Of a stretch of DNA of 64,000 nucleotides, positions 1 to 8,760 are shown one piece after another (within the stretch, counting starts at the first letter, position 1; every line of letters starts with the position of its first letter). This stretch comes from SIG307 sp964545045 (GTDB taxonomy: Bacteria > Bacillota > Clostridia > Lachnospirales > Lachnospiraceae): NCBI GenBank assembly GCA_964545045.1, contig CAZJEN010000001.1, positions 124,001-188,000 on the forward strand. The letters are read 5' to 3'. The position numbers were made by a program, and so were the translations under genes. The notes beneath the pieces were generated by a model, which saw only the letters and a list, made by a program, of their open reading frames with translations, made no database searches and was not told where the DNA came from.

Positions 1-1
1 G

Positions 2-580
2 CTTGCGGACGAGACCGCAAATCCGACCTATGTGGCTGCGGATTTACTGTCCCAGGCAGAGCACGACGAGCTGGCTTCCGCAATCCTCATTACCACCAGC
101 GAAGAGGTGGCAGAAAAGGTAAGCGCTGAGGTAGACCGTTTTGTGGCACAGCTTTCCAGAAAGGCTATTTTAGAGAAGTCTTTGGACAACTACGGCTATA
201 TTTTACTTGCCGACAATATGAACGATGCCATTGACGCGGTAAACGAAATTGCCTCGGAGCACTTGGAGCTGGTAACGAAGGATGCCTTTACTGTAATGAC
301 CAAGATTAAGAACGCCGGAGCCATCTTTATCGGCGAATACTCCAGTGAACCGTTAGGTGACTACTTCGCAGGACCGAATCACGTGCTTCCGACCAACGGA
401 ACCGCAAAATTCTTCAGCCCGTTAGAAGTAGACGACTTTATCAAGAAGTCCAGTATTATTTCCTATTCCAGAGAGGCACTGGCACCGATTCACGAGGATA
501 TTATCGACTTTGCGAAGGCAGAGGGCTTGACCGCACACGCAAATTCCATCGCAGTACGGTTTGGAAAGGAAGTAAAGTAA
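2..580 (+). CDS. hisD: Histidinol dehydrogenase, C-terminal part
   Basis: The frame is open from base 2, so only about the last 192 residues of a protein usually near 430 are present; the start lies outside the window. HisD is a cytoplasmic, zinc-dependent enzyme that oxidises L-histidinol to histidine in the last two steps of the pathway. Visible family features are the segment AADLLSQAEHDE near the start, EHLEL in the middle, and GDYFAGPNHVLPT with the conserved His of the active-site region. hisB, hisA and hisIE follow downstream, which supports the call. Two small genes separate it from hisB, which is unusual for a his operon. Confidence 0.96.
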   Translation, partial: LADETANPTYVAADLLSQAEHDELASAILITTSEEVAEKVSAEVDRFVAQLSRKAILEKSLDNYGYILLADNMNDAIDAVNEIASEHLELVTKDAFTVMTKIKNAGAIFIGEYSSEPLGDYFAGPNHVLPTNGTAKFFSPLEVDDFIKKSSIISYSREALAPIHEDIIDFAKAEGLTAHANSIAVRFGKEVK

Positions 581-614
581 GCAAATAAAATAAGAAAAAT
601 AGGGAGGAAGTATT

Positions 615-823
615 ATGTACAAGTACAAATCAGAAATTCTCAGAGTCAGTGTAAAGTGGTTTTCGGATAAGGCAAATGAAAAGGATATTGCCGAACTGGA
701 TGAACTGATTAACAAAAGAGCTGCAGAAGGCTGGGAATTGGCAACCTATGACTATATGGCAACCTCGACGCAGTGGGCGGGGCGTTTGTCGTGACATTTA
801 AGAAGAAAGTTGATGAACTGTAA
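615..823 (+). pseudogene. DUF4177-like small protein, frameshifted near its end
   Basis: A good ribosome binding site (GGGAGGAAG) precedes ATG 615. The frame reads a short protein with the KRAAEGWEL core typical of DUF4177-like proteins and stops at 792-794 after 59 residues. Near 777-782 (GCGGGGC) the other frame continues with GAFVVTFKKKVDEL and stops at 821-823. That is the expected beta-strand ending of this family, so a one-base change in the G run probably truncated the gene. The truncated product may still be made. Function of the family is unknown. A sequencing error in the G run is an alternative explanation. Confidence 0.6.
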
Positions 824-842
824 GGACGTGGGGATAAAACGT

Positions 843-1046
843 ATGAAAAAAAGGTTCCCAATTTTTTATCTTTTGGCGGCGCTGGATGTTATACTGGCTG
901 TCTTTCGATTTGTAAAAGGTGACATATCAATGGGCCTTATGTATTTAGGGCTAGGTTTTATGTTTATTGTATTGGAGTCAATAGATATAGACAAAGAGAA
1001 AAAACAAAAAAGTGATACATATTACCGTAATATGATAGGAAAGTAG
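843..1046 (+). CDS. Small two-helix membrane protein, unknown function
   Basis: This frame encodes 67 residues from ATG 843; a TTG at 810 in the same frame lacks a suitable ribosome binding site. The protein starts with MKKRFPIFYLL, has two predicted membrane segments (about residues 5-22 and 27-44) and a charged tail rich in Lys and Asp (DIDKEKKQKSD). It lies between the DUF4177-like gene and hisB, in the same direction. I recognise no named family. It may belong with the DUF4177-like gene as a small accessory pair placed in the his operon. Confidence 0.55.
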   Translation: MKKRFPIFYLLAALDVILAVFRFVKGDISMGLMYLGLGFMFIVLESIDIDKEKKQKSDTYYRNMIGK

Positions 1047-1104
1047 GCGTTGAAGTTTTTTTGAGCACGGTTCGGGAGTGCGCGTACAACGAAAGGAGAA
1101 GGTT

Positions 1105-1689
1105 ATGAGAACTGCGAAAGTAGAACGAAATACCAAAGAAACCCAGATTGTTTGTGAGTTAAACTTAGACGGTTCCGGTACTGCAAAGGTGGATACCGGC
1201 GTGGGTTTCCTGGACCACATGTTAAACAGCTTTGCGAGACACGGGTTCTTTGATCTGACCTTGTCCGTAAAGGGCGATTTGTACGTGGACTGTCACCATA
1301 CCATCGAAGATACCGGTATTGTGCTGGGCCAGGCGATTAAGGAAGCGGTAGGAAATAAAGAGGGAATCAAGCGTTATGGTTCTTCTTTGCTCCCGATGGA
1401 TGAGACATTGGTGCTTTGTGCCATTGATTTGTCCGGCAGACCGTATCTGAACTTTGATATGACCTTTACCGCAGAACGTGTGGGTTATTACGATACCGAG
1501 ATGGTAAAAGAGTTTTTCTATGCGGTGTCCTATGCCGCAGGCATGAATCTGCATATGAAACAAATGGATGGCAGCAACAATCATCACCTGATTGAGGCGG
1601 CGTATAAGGCTTTTGCGAAGGCTCTGGACGAGGCTACCATGGCGGAGCCGAGATTAACGGGGACTTTGTCTACCAAGGGAACTTTATAA
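1105..1689 (+). CDS. hisB: Imidazoleglycerol-phosphate dehydratase
   Basis: The 194-residue product has the normal length for a monofunctional HisB. It dehydrates imidazole glycerol phosphate to imidazole acetol phosphate in the cytoplasm. The manganese-binding motifs are clear: GFLDHML near residue 36, the HHTIEDTG motif near residue 64, and NNHHLIEAA near residue 160. ATG 1105 is chosen because GAAAGGAGAAGG lies just upstream; the frame extends back to 1078 without a ribosome binding site. hisA begins 14 bases downstream, indicating one transcript. Confidence 0.97.
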   Translation: MRTAKVERNTKETQIVCELNLDGSGTAKVDTGVGFLDHMLNSFARHGFFDLTLSVKGDLYVDCHHTIEDTGIVLGQAIKEAVGNKEGIKRYGSSLLPMDETLVLCAIDLSGRPYLNFDMTFTAERVGYYDTEMVKEFFYAVSYAAGMNLHMKQMDGSNNHHLIEAAYKAFAKALDEATMAEPRLTGTLSTKGTL

Positions 1690-1703
1690 AAAGGAGAACA
1701 ACA

Positions 1704-2423
1704 ATGAAATTATATCCGGCAATTGATATTAAGAACGGTCAGTGTGTGCGTCTTTGTCAGGGCGTATTTTCTGATGTAAATGTATACGCGGAGAAGCCGT
1801 ATACCGTGGCAAAGGAGTTTGAGGCGGCAGGAGCTTCTTTTATTCATATCGTGGATTTGGACGGAGCTTTGGCCGGACATACCGCAAATGCGGAGGCAAT
1901 TTCCGAAATCGTAAAGAATGTTTCCATCGGCACGGAAATCGGCGGAGGTATCCGTACCATGGAAGATATCAAGTCGAAGTTGAATTTAGGACTGAATCGT
2001 GTTATTATAGGTACGAAGGCAGTAAAAGAGCCGCAGTTTATTAAGGAGGCCATTGAGGAGTTTGGCGCCGACCGTGTTGTCATCGGGATTGATGCCAAGG
2101 ACGGTATGGTAGCTATCGAAGGCTGGGAGACGGTCAGTGACCGTTCTGCGGTAGCATTTGCATTAGAAATGAAAAAGCTCGGTGCCACTACGGTGATTTA
2201 TACCGATATCGCAAGAGACGGTATGCTTACCGGCCCGAATTTTGAGCGTACGGAAGAGATGATAAAGGAGACCGGTATGGAGATTATTGCATCCGGCGGT
2301 GTTTCCTGTATGGAGGATTTGGTACGTCTTGATGAAATCGGATGCGCAGGAGCTATTATCGGCAAGGCGATTTATGAGAAGAGGATCAATCTTGCGGAAG
2401 CGGTAGAGCGTTTCGAACGTTAA
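1704..2423 (+). CDS. hisA: ProFAR isomerase
   Basis: HisA isomerises ProFAR to PRFAR in histidine synthesis. The 239-residue product is a standard half-barrel-duplicated TIM barrel. The first catalytic Asp is in PAIDIKNG (residue 8) and the second in the YTDIARDGML segment near residue 169. Phosphate-binding glycine stretches are present (EIGGGIRTMED and IIASGGVS). AAAAGGAGAACAAC supplies the ribosome binding site. It is tightly spaced between hisB and hisIE. Confidence 0.97.
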   Translation: MKLYPAIDIKNGQCVRLCQGVFSDVNVYAEKPYTVAKEFEAAGASFIHIVDLDGALAGHTANAEAISEIVKNVSIGTEIGGGIRTMEDIKSKLNLGLNRVIIGTKAVKEPQFIKEAIEEFGADRVVIGIDAKDGMVAIEGWETVSDRSAVAFALEMKKLGATTVIYTDIARDGMLTGPNFERTEEMIKETGMEIIASGGVSCMEDLVRLDEIGCAGAIIGKAIYEKRINLAEAVERFER

Positions 2424-2437
2424 GGAGAGGAGAAAGC

Positions 2438-3715
2438 ATGCGAAAGAAACTATTTGCTTATATCAATACGGAGAGTGAATTCGAAGAGAACGTGGCAGAA
2501 GCCGTGAACCGTTATTTCTTAAACGGTGCGGACGGTCTGTTCCTTTACAGTTATATTGCGGAGGACGCTTACAAGGAAGAGTTTTTCCACATGATTAAGC
2601 GTGTTACCGAGGATTTGGCACTGGATTATTTTGTGGGCTGTCATGTGGCTCGTTTTGAGGACGTGAAGAAAGCTTTTTATACCGGTGCATCCGCAGTGGT
2701 AATTCCGGCAGACGGTTTGGAGGACTGGAGCGTTATTAAGGAGTCGGTGGATCGTTTCGGCAGTGAGAAGATTTATGTAGAGTTAAATGCGTCCAAGGCT
2801 GATTGCGAAGAGGGCGTGGCTGCGCTTTCTGCAAGAGTGGCAAAGGCTTGCGGTCTCGGTGCAGGCGGTATTATGTTAAAGCATGTGACTTTAGGGCCGG
2901 CTTTGACCGCTTATATCAAGACGATTACCGTTCCGGTGATGGTGCGTGACAGTTTGGTGCGTAATTCCGTAGAGGACATTCTCGGTACGGAAGGAGTGTC
3001 TATTCTTGCTACCAACTATTACAGAAACAAGGATATCCGCAGAGTAAAAGAGAATTTAACGGTGAGCGGTATCGATATGTATCATTTAGAGAGTTCCATG
3101 CCGTTTTCTGAGTTTAAGAAGGATGCGAACGGTCTGGTGCCGGTTGTTGTACAGGATTATCGTACCAATGAAGTGCTGATGCTTGCATATATGAACGAGG
3201 AGTCTTATAATAAGACAATCGAGGACGGTCGTATGACCTATTATTCCCGCAGTCGTCAGGAACTTTGGTTAAAGGGGGATACTTCAGGAAATTATCAGTA
3301 TGTGAAATCTCTTTCCATCGATTGTGACAAGGATACGATTTTAGCGAAGGTATATCCGATCGGACCGGCGTGTCATACGGGGCATACCAGTTGCTTCTAT
3401 ACAGATTTGGTGGAGGGCGAGCAGGAGGCTTTATCTCCGCAGGAAGTGTTGGAAGATCTGTATTCTACGATTGTAGATAGAAAGAATCATCCGAAGGAAG
3501 GCTCTTATACGAACTATTTATTCGAGAAGGGCATTGACAAAATCTTAAAGAAATGCGGCGAAGAGGCAACGGAGATTGTGATTGCGGCAAAGAATCCGGA
3601 GGCTGAGGAGTTAAAGTACGAAATTGCGGATTTCCTGTATCATTTGTCCGTGCTTATGGTAGAATGTAACCTGAACTGGGATGACGTGATGACGGAGCTT
3701 GCCCATCGCAGATAG
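2438..3715 (+). CDS. hisIE: Phosphoribosyl-AMP cyclohydrolase/phosphoribosyl-ATP pyrophosphatase with a HisF-like N-terminal domain
   Basis: The product has 425 residues, about twice the usual HisIE length near 200-220. Residues about 225-325 are HisI (VVVQDYRTNEVLMLAYMN, YYSRSRQELWLKGDTSG, zinc-type CHTGHTSC). Residues about 340-425 are HisE (KCGEEATEIVIAAKN, ADFLYHL). Residues 1-215 resemble a degenerate HisA/HisF barrel (VGCHVARFEDVKKAFYTGA) but lack the catalytic Asp of the HisF N-terminus (CLDV). The extension therefore probably has a structural role. HisI and HisE catalyse steps 2 and 3 of histidine synthesis. GGAGAGGAG precedes ATG 2438. No hisF is seen nearby. Confidence 0.93.
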   Translation: MRKKLFAYINTESEFEENVAEAVNRYFLNGADGLFLYSYIAEDAYKEEFFHMIKRVTEDLALDYFVGCHVARFEDVKKAFYTGASAVVIPADGLEDWSVIKESVDRFGSEKIYVELNASKADCEEGVAALSARVAKACGLGAGGIMLKHVTLGPALTAYIKTITVPVMVRDSLVRNSVEDILGTEGVSILATNYYRNKDIRRVKENLTVSGIDMYHLESSMPFSEFKKDANGLVPVVVQDYRTNEVLMLAYMNEESYNKTIEDGRMTYYSRSRQELWLKGDTSGNYQYVKSLSIDCDKDTILAKVYPIGPACHTGHTSCFYTDLVEGEQEALSPQEVLEDLYSTIVDRKNHPKEGSYTNYLFEKGIDKILKKCGEEATEIVIAAKNPEAEELKYEIADFLYHLSVLMVECNLNWDDVMTELAHRR

Positions 3716-3806
3716 TTATGTGGTAAGTGGCAGGTAAAATGGGGGTCTCTGTAGAGAAAGAGAAGGATAGCTACAAAGCTTAAATGGCAGAAAGGCGGTA
3801 TATAGT

Positions 3807-3941
3807 ATGGCGTTTTTAGAAGCATTGGTTACCTATGGTGTGAAGTTTATTATGCTGGGGGCAGTAGCATTTGGTGCGATTTTACTCGGAAGTTGGTTAC
3901 GGAAGAGAAAGAATGCGGCAACCGCAGAAGAGAACGAGTAA
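3807..3941 (+). CDS. Small single-helix membrane protein, 44 residues
   Basis: This short frame starts at ATG 3807 after AAAGGCGG and ends at TAA 3941. It reads MAFLEALVTYGVKF, followed by one hydrophobic helix (about residues 13-30), a basic LRKRK stop-transfer cluster and an acidic tail. A terminator follows 16 bases later, which supports a real translated gene at the end of the his transcript. I cannot assign a function. Confidence 0.6.
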   Translation: MAFLEALVTYGVKFIMLGAVAFGAILLGSWLRKRKNAATAEENE

Positions 3942-3956
3942 AAATATAAAAGAGAA

Positions 3957-3990
3957 AAGAGCTGTCATACGAAGGTATGGCAGCTTTTGT
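3957..3990 (+). terminator. Rho-independent terminator of the his operon
   Basis: The arms GCTGTCATAC (3961-3970) and GTATGGCAGC (3975-3984) form a ten-pair stem with one G-U pair and a four-base loop, followed by TTTTGT. Confidence 0.85.
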
Positions 3991-4051
3991 ACTATATGTC
4001 ATACTTTGGGATGGTAAGAAAATATCGAATTAGCGTAATAAAGGAGTAAGT

Positions 4052-5446
4052 ATGTTACAGAAATTAAAAAAACGGTATGTGGGAGATAAGGCCTTTTACC
4101 GGATGACTTTGGGAATTGCGGTGCCGATTATGATTCAGAACGGTATTTCCAATTTTGTCAGTATGTTGGATAATATTATGGTGGGAAATGTCAGTGCGGA
4201 GCAGATGAGCGGTGTATCCATCGTGAATCAGTTGATTTTTGTGTTTAACCTGATGATTTTCGGTGCCGTATCCGGTGCGGGCATTTTCGGTGCACAGTTT
4301 TACGGAAGCGGAGATACGAAAGGTGTCAGGGATACGTTCCGTTTTAAGATGATCAGTTGCGGTTTGCTGACGGCACTGGGAATTCTGGTTTTTCTGGGCT
4401 TTGGTGACGAATTGATTCGCTTGTATTTGCAGGGTGAGGGCGATGTTACGCAGATTGAAGCCTGTTTCGGATATGCAAAGCAGTATTTATTGATTATGCT
4501 GGTGGGCTTTGTTCCGTTTTATGTAAGCCAGTGTTATGCGTCTACCCTTCGTGAGACCGGTGAAACGATTTTACCGATGGTATCGGGTATTGTGGCGGTT
4601 GTTGTAAACTTCTGCTTTAATCTGGTACTTATCTTCGGCTTATTGGGATTCCCTGCGTTGGGAGCGGCAGGTGCAGCGATAGCAACGGTAATTTCCCGTT
4701 TTGCGGAAGCAACCATAGTGATGATTGCGGTACATCGCAAAAAGAAAAAATATACATTTATTGAAGGGGCGTACAAGAGTTTGCACGTTCCGGGGTATTT
4801 GGTAAAGGGTATTTTACAGAAGGGTATTCCGTTACTGTTAAACGAGACCTTATGGGCCGGTGGTATGGCATTTTTGAATCAGTGTTATTCGGTTCGTGGA
4901 TTTGATGTGGTTTCGGCGGTGAATATCTCATCTACAATTTCCAATGTGTTTAATGTATCCTTTATTGCTATGGGTAGTGCCATCGGTATTATTATCGGAC
5001 AGATGTTAGGCGCCGGAAAGACGGAAGAGGCGGTGGATGCAGACCGGAAACTGATTGCTTTCTCGGTGGTAAGCTGCTTGTTGTTTGCGGCGGTGTTGTT
5101 TTTGCTGGCTCCGGTATTTCCGCTGATTTATAAGGAAGTAGGGGCAAACAGCCATGCCATGGCAACAAACTTTATGCGGATTGCGGCTTGTTGTATGCCG
5201 ATCGGAGCTTATGCAAACGCAGCATATTTTACGTTGCGTTCCGGAGGAAAGACTTTTATTACGATTTTATTTGACAGTTGCTATGTATGGCTTTTGGTTG
5301 TGCCGTTAGCGTACTGTCTGAGTCGGTTTACCGAATTACCGATTGTGCCGTTGTTTTTCTGTTGCCAGTTTATCGAAATCGGTAAGTGTATCATCGGTGC
5401 CATTATGATTAAGAGTGGTATTTGGATAAATAAGATTGTAGCCTAG
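4052..5446 (+). CDS. MATE family efflux transporter
   Basis: The 464-residue, very hydrophobic protein has the 12-helix pattern of the multidrug and toxic compound extrusion family, which exports cationic compounds using a sodium or proton gradient. The family start is clear: AVPIMIQNGISNFVSMLDNIMVG, the helix 1 signature, with a matching repeat near residue 260 (GIPLLLNETLWAGG). AAAGGAG precedes the ATG. It stands alone between the his terminator and the ABC pair. Substrate cannot be told from sequence. A second MATE gene occurs at 36878. Confidence 0.92.
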   Translation: MLQKLKKRYVGDKAFYRMTLGIAVPIMIQNGISNFVSMLDNIMVGNVSAEQMSGVSIVNQLIFVFNLMIFGAVSGAGIFGAQFYGSGDTKGVRDTFRFKMISCGLLTALGILVFLGFGDELIRLYLQGEGDVTQIEACFGYAKQYLLIMLVGFVPFYVSQCYASTLRETGETILPMVSGIVAVVVNFCFNLVLIFGLLGFPALGAAGAAIATVISRFAEATIVMIAVHRKKKKYTFIEGAYKSLHVPGYLVKGILQKGIPLLLNETLWAGGMAFLNQCYSVRGFDVVSAVNISSTISNVFNVSFIAMGSAIGIIIGQMLGAGKTEEAVDADRKLIAFSVVSCLLFAAVLFLLAPVFPLIYKEVGANSHAMATNFMRIAACCMPIGAYANAAYFTLRSGGKTFITILFDSCYVWLLVVPLAYCLSRFTELPIVPLFFCCQFIEIGKCIIGAIMIKSGIWINKIVA

Positions 5447-5582
5447 CGAAAATTTATAGAAATTTTATCGAATCGGCTCGAAACGGAAACGGATTATTAA
5501 TATTTTCGTGTTACAATAAGATAAACAGTAGGTCAATCCGGATGAAAAACGGATGCTGTAAAGAACAGAAAGGATGTAGGCA

Positions 5583-6290
5583 ATGTCGGAACAGTATATT
5601 AGTTTTCAGAATGTAACCAAGAGCTACGGAAGCGGAAATGCACAGATTAATGCGCTGGCGGATGCGAATTTTGAAATCGGTAAGGGCGAGTTTTGTATTT
5701 TGCTCGGGTCCTCCGGTGCCGGAAAGACCACGCTTCTGAATATGCTCGGTGGAATGGATACAATCACAAGCGGTACCATTTTGTTTGACGGTAAGGACAT
5801 TTCTAAATTCAATAAGAGGGAACTGACTACGTACCGTCGCCATGATGTGGGCTTTGTGTTCCAGTTTTACAATCTGATTCCGAATTTGACGGCACTTGAG
5901 AATGTGGAAATTGCGGCACAGCTTTGTAAGAATCCGATTCCGGCGGCAGAGGCCCTTGCGATGGTTGGCTTAGCGGAGCGTGCGGGGAATTTTCCTGCCC
6001 AGTTATCCGGCGGAGAACAGCAGCGTGTGGCCATTGCCAGAGCCTTGGCAAAGAACCCGAGCCTGCTTCTTTGTGACGAGCCGACGGGCGCATTAGACTA
6101 TGTGACCGGGAAGGCAGTGTTGAAGCTTTTGTACGATTTGAGCCACGAGAGGAAGACTACGGTCATTATTATTACCCATAATCAGGCGATTGCGCCTATG
6201 GCTGACCGGATTATCCGTATTAAGAGCGGCAAGATTATTTCCAATGAGATAAATCAGAACGTCACTTCGATTGACGAGATTGAGTGGTGA
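5583..6290 (+). CDS. ABC transporter ATP-binding protein, MacB/LolD type
   Basis: The 235-residue protein has Walker A GSSGAGKTT (about residue 41), the Q-loop in FQFYNLIP, the signature LSGGEQQRVAIARAL, Walker B LLLCDEPTGALD and the switch His in IITHNQ. This arrangement and the FQFYNLIPNLTALENV segment place it in the MacB/LolD/YknY group that works with FtsX-type permeases. It runs directly into such a permease, whose start is four bases after this stop. The pair probably moves peptides, lipids or antimicrobials, or drives mechanotransmission, at the membrane. Confidence 0.94.
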   Translation: MSEQYISFQNVTKSYGSGNAQINALADANFEIGKGEFCILLGSSGAGKTTLLNMLGGMDTITSGTILFDGKDISKFNKRELTTYRRHDVGFVFQFYNLIPNLTALENVEIAAQLCKNPIPAAEALAMVGLAERAGNFPAQLSGGEQQRVAIARALAKNPSLLLCDEPTGALDYVTGKAVLKLLYDLSHERKTTVIIITHNQAIAPMADRIIRIKSGKIISNEINQNVTSIDEIEW

Positions 6291-6294
6291 GCCT

Positions 6295-8751
6295 ATGAAG
6301 ATACGTTCTACCGTGAAACTGACTTGGCGCAGTATCCGTGCATTTTTCGGGCGTTATATGGCATTGCTTTTGATTGTAGCTCTGAGTGCAGGCTTTTTTG
6401 CCGGACTTAAGGTGACAAAGGATGCCATGAACCATACCGGAGATGTATTTTTAACAGAGCAGAAGTTTTATGATTTTCGGATGTATTCTACCCTCGGCTT
6501 TACGAAGGAGGATGTGGAGCATTTTGCCGGACTTGCGGGGGTGAAGGCAGTCGAAGCCACCAATACGCTGGATGCTCTTATGTTTTATAACGGAAGTAAC
6601 CGGCCGTTTACGCTGTATGCTATGCCGGAACAGGTGAATTTGCCGGCGTTGCGGGAAGGCAGAATGCCGCTTGCGGAAAATGAATGCCTGGCGGATGATG
6701 AGCGGTTTTCTGCGGCGGATATCGGAAAGACTGTTTCGGTGTCCGAGGAAAATACGGATGCCGTAAAGAACGGGCTTGCCAACACGGAATATACCATCGT
6801 CGGCTTGGTGGATTCTCCGATGTATATCGGTATCGACAGAGGAAGTACCGGTATCGGAAACGGAGTGGTTTACGGTTATTTGTATCTTCCGAAGGAGAAT
6901 TTTTCGGATGAGGTATATACGGAAATCGATGTGGTGCTGAAGGAGTCGGCGCCTCTTTACAGTGATGCGTATGATGAACTGATTGAAGCGTATAAGCAGA
7001 CCATAAAGGATGAATGTGAGTCGGTTGCCGATAAGCGGTACGAGGATTTGCTTGCGGAGTATGGCCTGACCCCGGAGATGGGGGCAATGTTCGGAATTAC
7101 GGAGCCGCAGGTGTATGTGCTGACACGTTCGGAAAATGTGGGATACATGAATTTTAAAAACGATACGGCTATTGTCAGCGGTATTGCCAATGTGTTCCCG
7201 ATATTCTTTATTATGATTGCCATGCTGGTATGTATGACGACCATGACCCGTATGGTGGATGAGGAACGTACCCAGATCGGTGTATTAAAGGCTATGGGCT
7301 ACAGTAACGGCGCGATTATGGCGAAGTATTTGCTGTATGCGGGAAGTGCTACGGTACTTGGCTGGACCTTGGGCTTTTTCCTTTGTACTTGGGGCGTGCC
7401 GAAGATTTTCTGGTTTGCTTACAATGCGTTGTATGATTTTTCGCCGCTGAAATATTTATTCAGTGTTCCGTTGGCAGTGATTACGTTGGTGGTGTCTCTG
7501 GTGGGCATTTTAGGCAGTACATGGATGTCCTGTAAAAAGGAATTGTTCAGCGTACCGGCAAGCCTCATTCGTCCGAGAGCGGCAAAGAACGGTAAGAGAG
7601 TGCTGCTTGAGTATGTGACGCCTCTTTGGAAGCGTCTGACCTTTCTGCAGAAGATTACGATTCGTAATTTGTTCCGTTATAAGAAGCGACTGATTATGAT
7701 GTTAATCGGAATCGGATGTTGTGCGGGACTGGTGGTAACGGCCTTTGGCGTGGGAGATTCCATGAAGGGAATCGCTACACTGCAATATGAAGAGGTACAG
7801 CTGTATGATATGGAGGTTGCCTTTGTACCGGGAGAGGAAGCGGCGGTAGTCGATTTGCTTGCGGAAACGAAGGAAATAAAGAAAAGTTATCCGGCGTTAT
7901 ATCAGAGAGTGGAGCTGTTGGCGGAAGATATGGTAAGTGGTGTTACCATGATGAGTTTTGATTCCTCTGATAAGCTTGCGGAGTTTTGGAATTGGCACGA
8001 TGGAGAGGAAGCGGTAGCACTTCCGAAGCATGGGGAAGTGATTTTAAATACAAAACTTGCAGACCTGTTGGAAGTTTCGGTAGGAGATACGGTGGAAATC
8101 CGTACGGCGGACATGGAAAGCGGTACGGTTACCGTCAGTGCCGTATTTGATAACTATATTTACAATTTCTGTATCATTGCTCCGGAAACCTATGAGGAAT
8201 ATTTTGGAGACTGGGAAGTGAATAACTTCCTGTTGAAAGCAGAGGGTGACTTGGATGCAATTGCGGAAAAGCTCACGGATGCCGAAGAAGTAACCAGTGT
8301 TTCCCAGCTTCGTACGACTGGAAATATGGTAGAAAGTGCATTGTCCTGCTTGGACTATATTATATTAATGGTGGTGCTGTTTTCGGGAGCGTTGGCCTTT
8401 ATTGTTATTTATAACCTGACCAACATTAATTTGGCGGAACGGAGCCGCGAAATCGCTACGGTAGAGGTACTGGGCTTTTATCCGAAGGAAACGGAGAGCT
8501 ATGTTTTGAGAGAAAATCTGGCGTTGGCAATTATTGCCAGCTTTATCGGATTGCCTCTCGGAATATTGTTCCACCGGGTGGTGATGGACTTGATTTTGAT
8601 TGAATTGTTACAGTTTCCGAGGGTAATTGAGCCGAAGAGCTATGTGCTGTCGGTGATTTGTACCATATTTTTTGCATGGGTGGTAAATTTGTTTATGAAG
8701 CGGCAGATTGCGAAAATTCCGATGGCGGAGTCGTTGAAAGCGGTGGAATAG
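6295..8751 (+). CDS. FtsX-like ABC permease
   Basis: The product has 818 residues from ATG 6295; the frame extends upstream to 6271 but overlaps the ATPase gene. It begins with a cytoplasmic stretch and a first membrane helix (RYMALLLIVALSAGFFAG), then a large extracellular domain. Three helices follow in the first FtsX domain (about residues 295-420), then a second helix-plus-ectodomain-plus-FtsX unit near 455-815. The motif EERTQIGVLKAMGYS and its copy SREIATVEVLGFYPKE are the coupling segments that contact the ATPase. It forms a transporter with the preceding gene. Substrate is unknown. Confidence 0.92.
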   Translation: MKIRSTVKLTWRSIRAFFGRYMALLLIVALSAGFFAGLKVTKDAMNHTGDVFLTEQKFYDFRMYSTLGFTKEDVEHFAGLAGVKAVEATNTLDALMFYNGSNRPFTLYAMPEQVNLPALREGRMPLAENECLADDERFSAADIGKTVSVSEENTDAVKNGLANTEYTIVGLVDSPMYIGIDRGSTGIGNGVVYGYLYLPKENFSDEVYTEIDVVLKESAPLYSDAYDELIEAYKQTIKDECESVADKRYEDLLAEYGLTPEMGAMFGITEPQVYVLTRSENVGYMNFKNDTAIVSGIANVFPIFFIMIAMLVCMTTMTRMVDEERTQIGVLKAMGYSNGAIMAKYLLYAGSATVLGWTLGFFLCTWGVPKIFWFAYNALYDFSPLKYLFSVPLAVITLVVSLVGILGSTWMSCKKELFSVPASLIRPRAAKNGKRVLLEYVTPLWKRLTFLQKITIRNLFRYKKRLIMMLIGIGCCAGLVVTAFGVGDSMKGIATLQYEEVQLYDMEVAFVPGEEAAVVDLLAETKEIKKSYPALYQRVELLAEDMVSGVTMMSFDSSDKLAEFWNWHDGEEAVALPKHGEVILNTKLADLLEVSVGDTVEIRTADMESGTVTVSAVFDNYIYNFCIIAPETYEEYFGDWEVNNFLLKAEGDLDAIAEKLTDAEEVTSVSQLRTTGNMVESALSCLDYIILMVVLFSGALAFIVIYNLTNINLAERSREIATVEVLGFYPKETESYVLRENLALAIIASFIGLPLGILFHRVVMDLILIELLQFPRVIEPKSYVLSVICTIFFAWVVNLFMKRQIAKIPMAESLKAVE

Positions 8752-8760
8752 GAGAAAACT

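Noticed and set aside
2438..3100. The N-terminal part of hisIE as a functional hisF
   Set aside because: The catalytic Asp of HisF is missing and the similarity is partial; it reads as a degenerate domain in one continuous frame with HisI and HisE.
5447..5582. A promoter before the MacB-like ABC pair
   Set aside because: TACAAT at 5512-5517 is a fair -10, but no -35 box is found at 16-18 bases.
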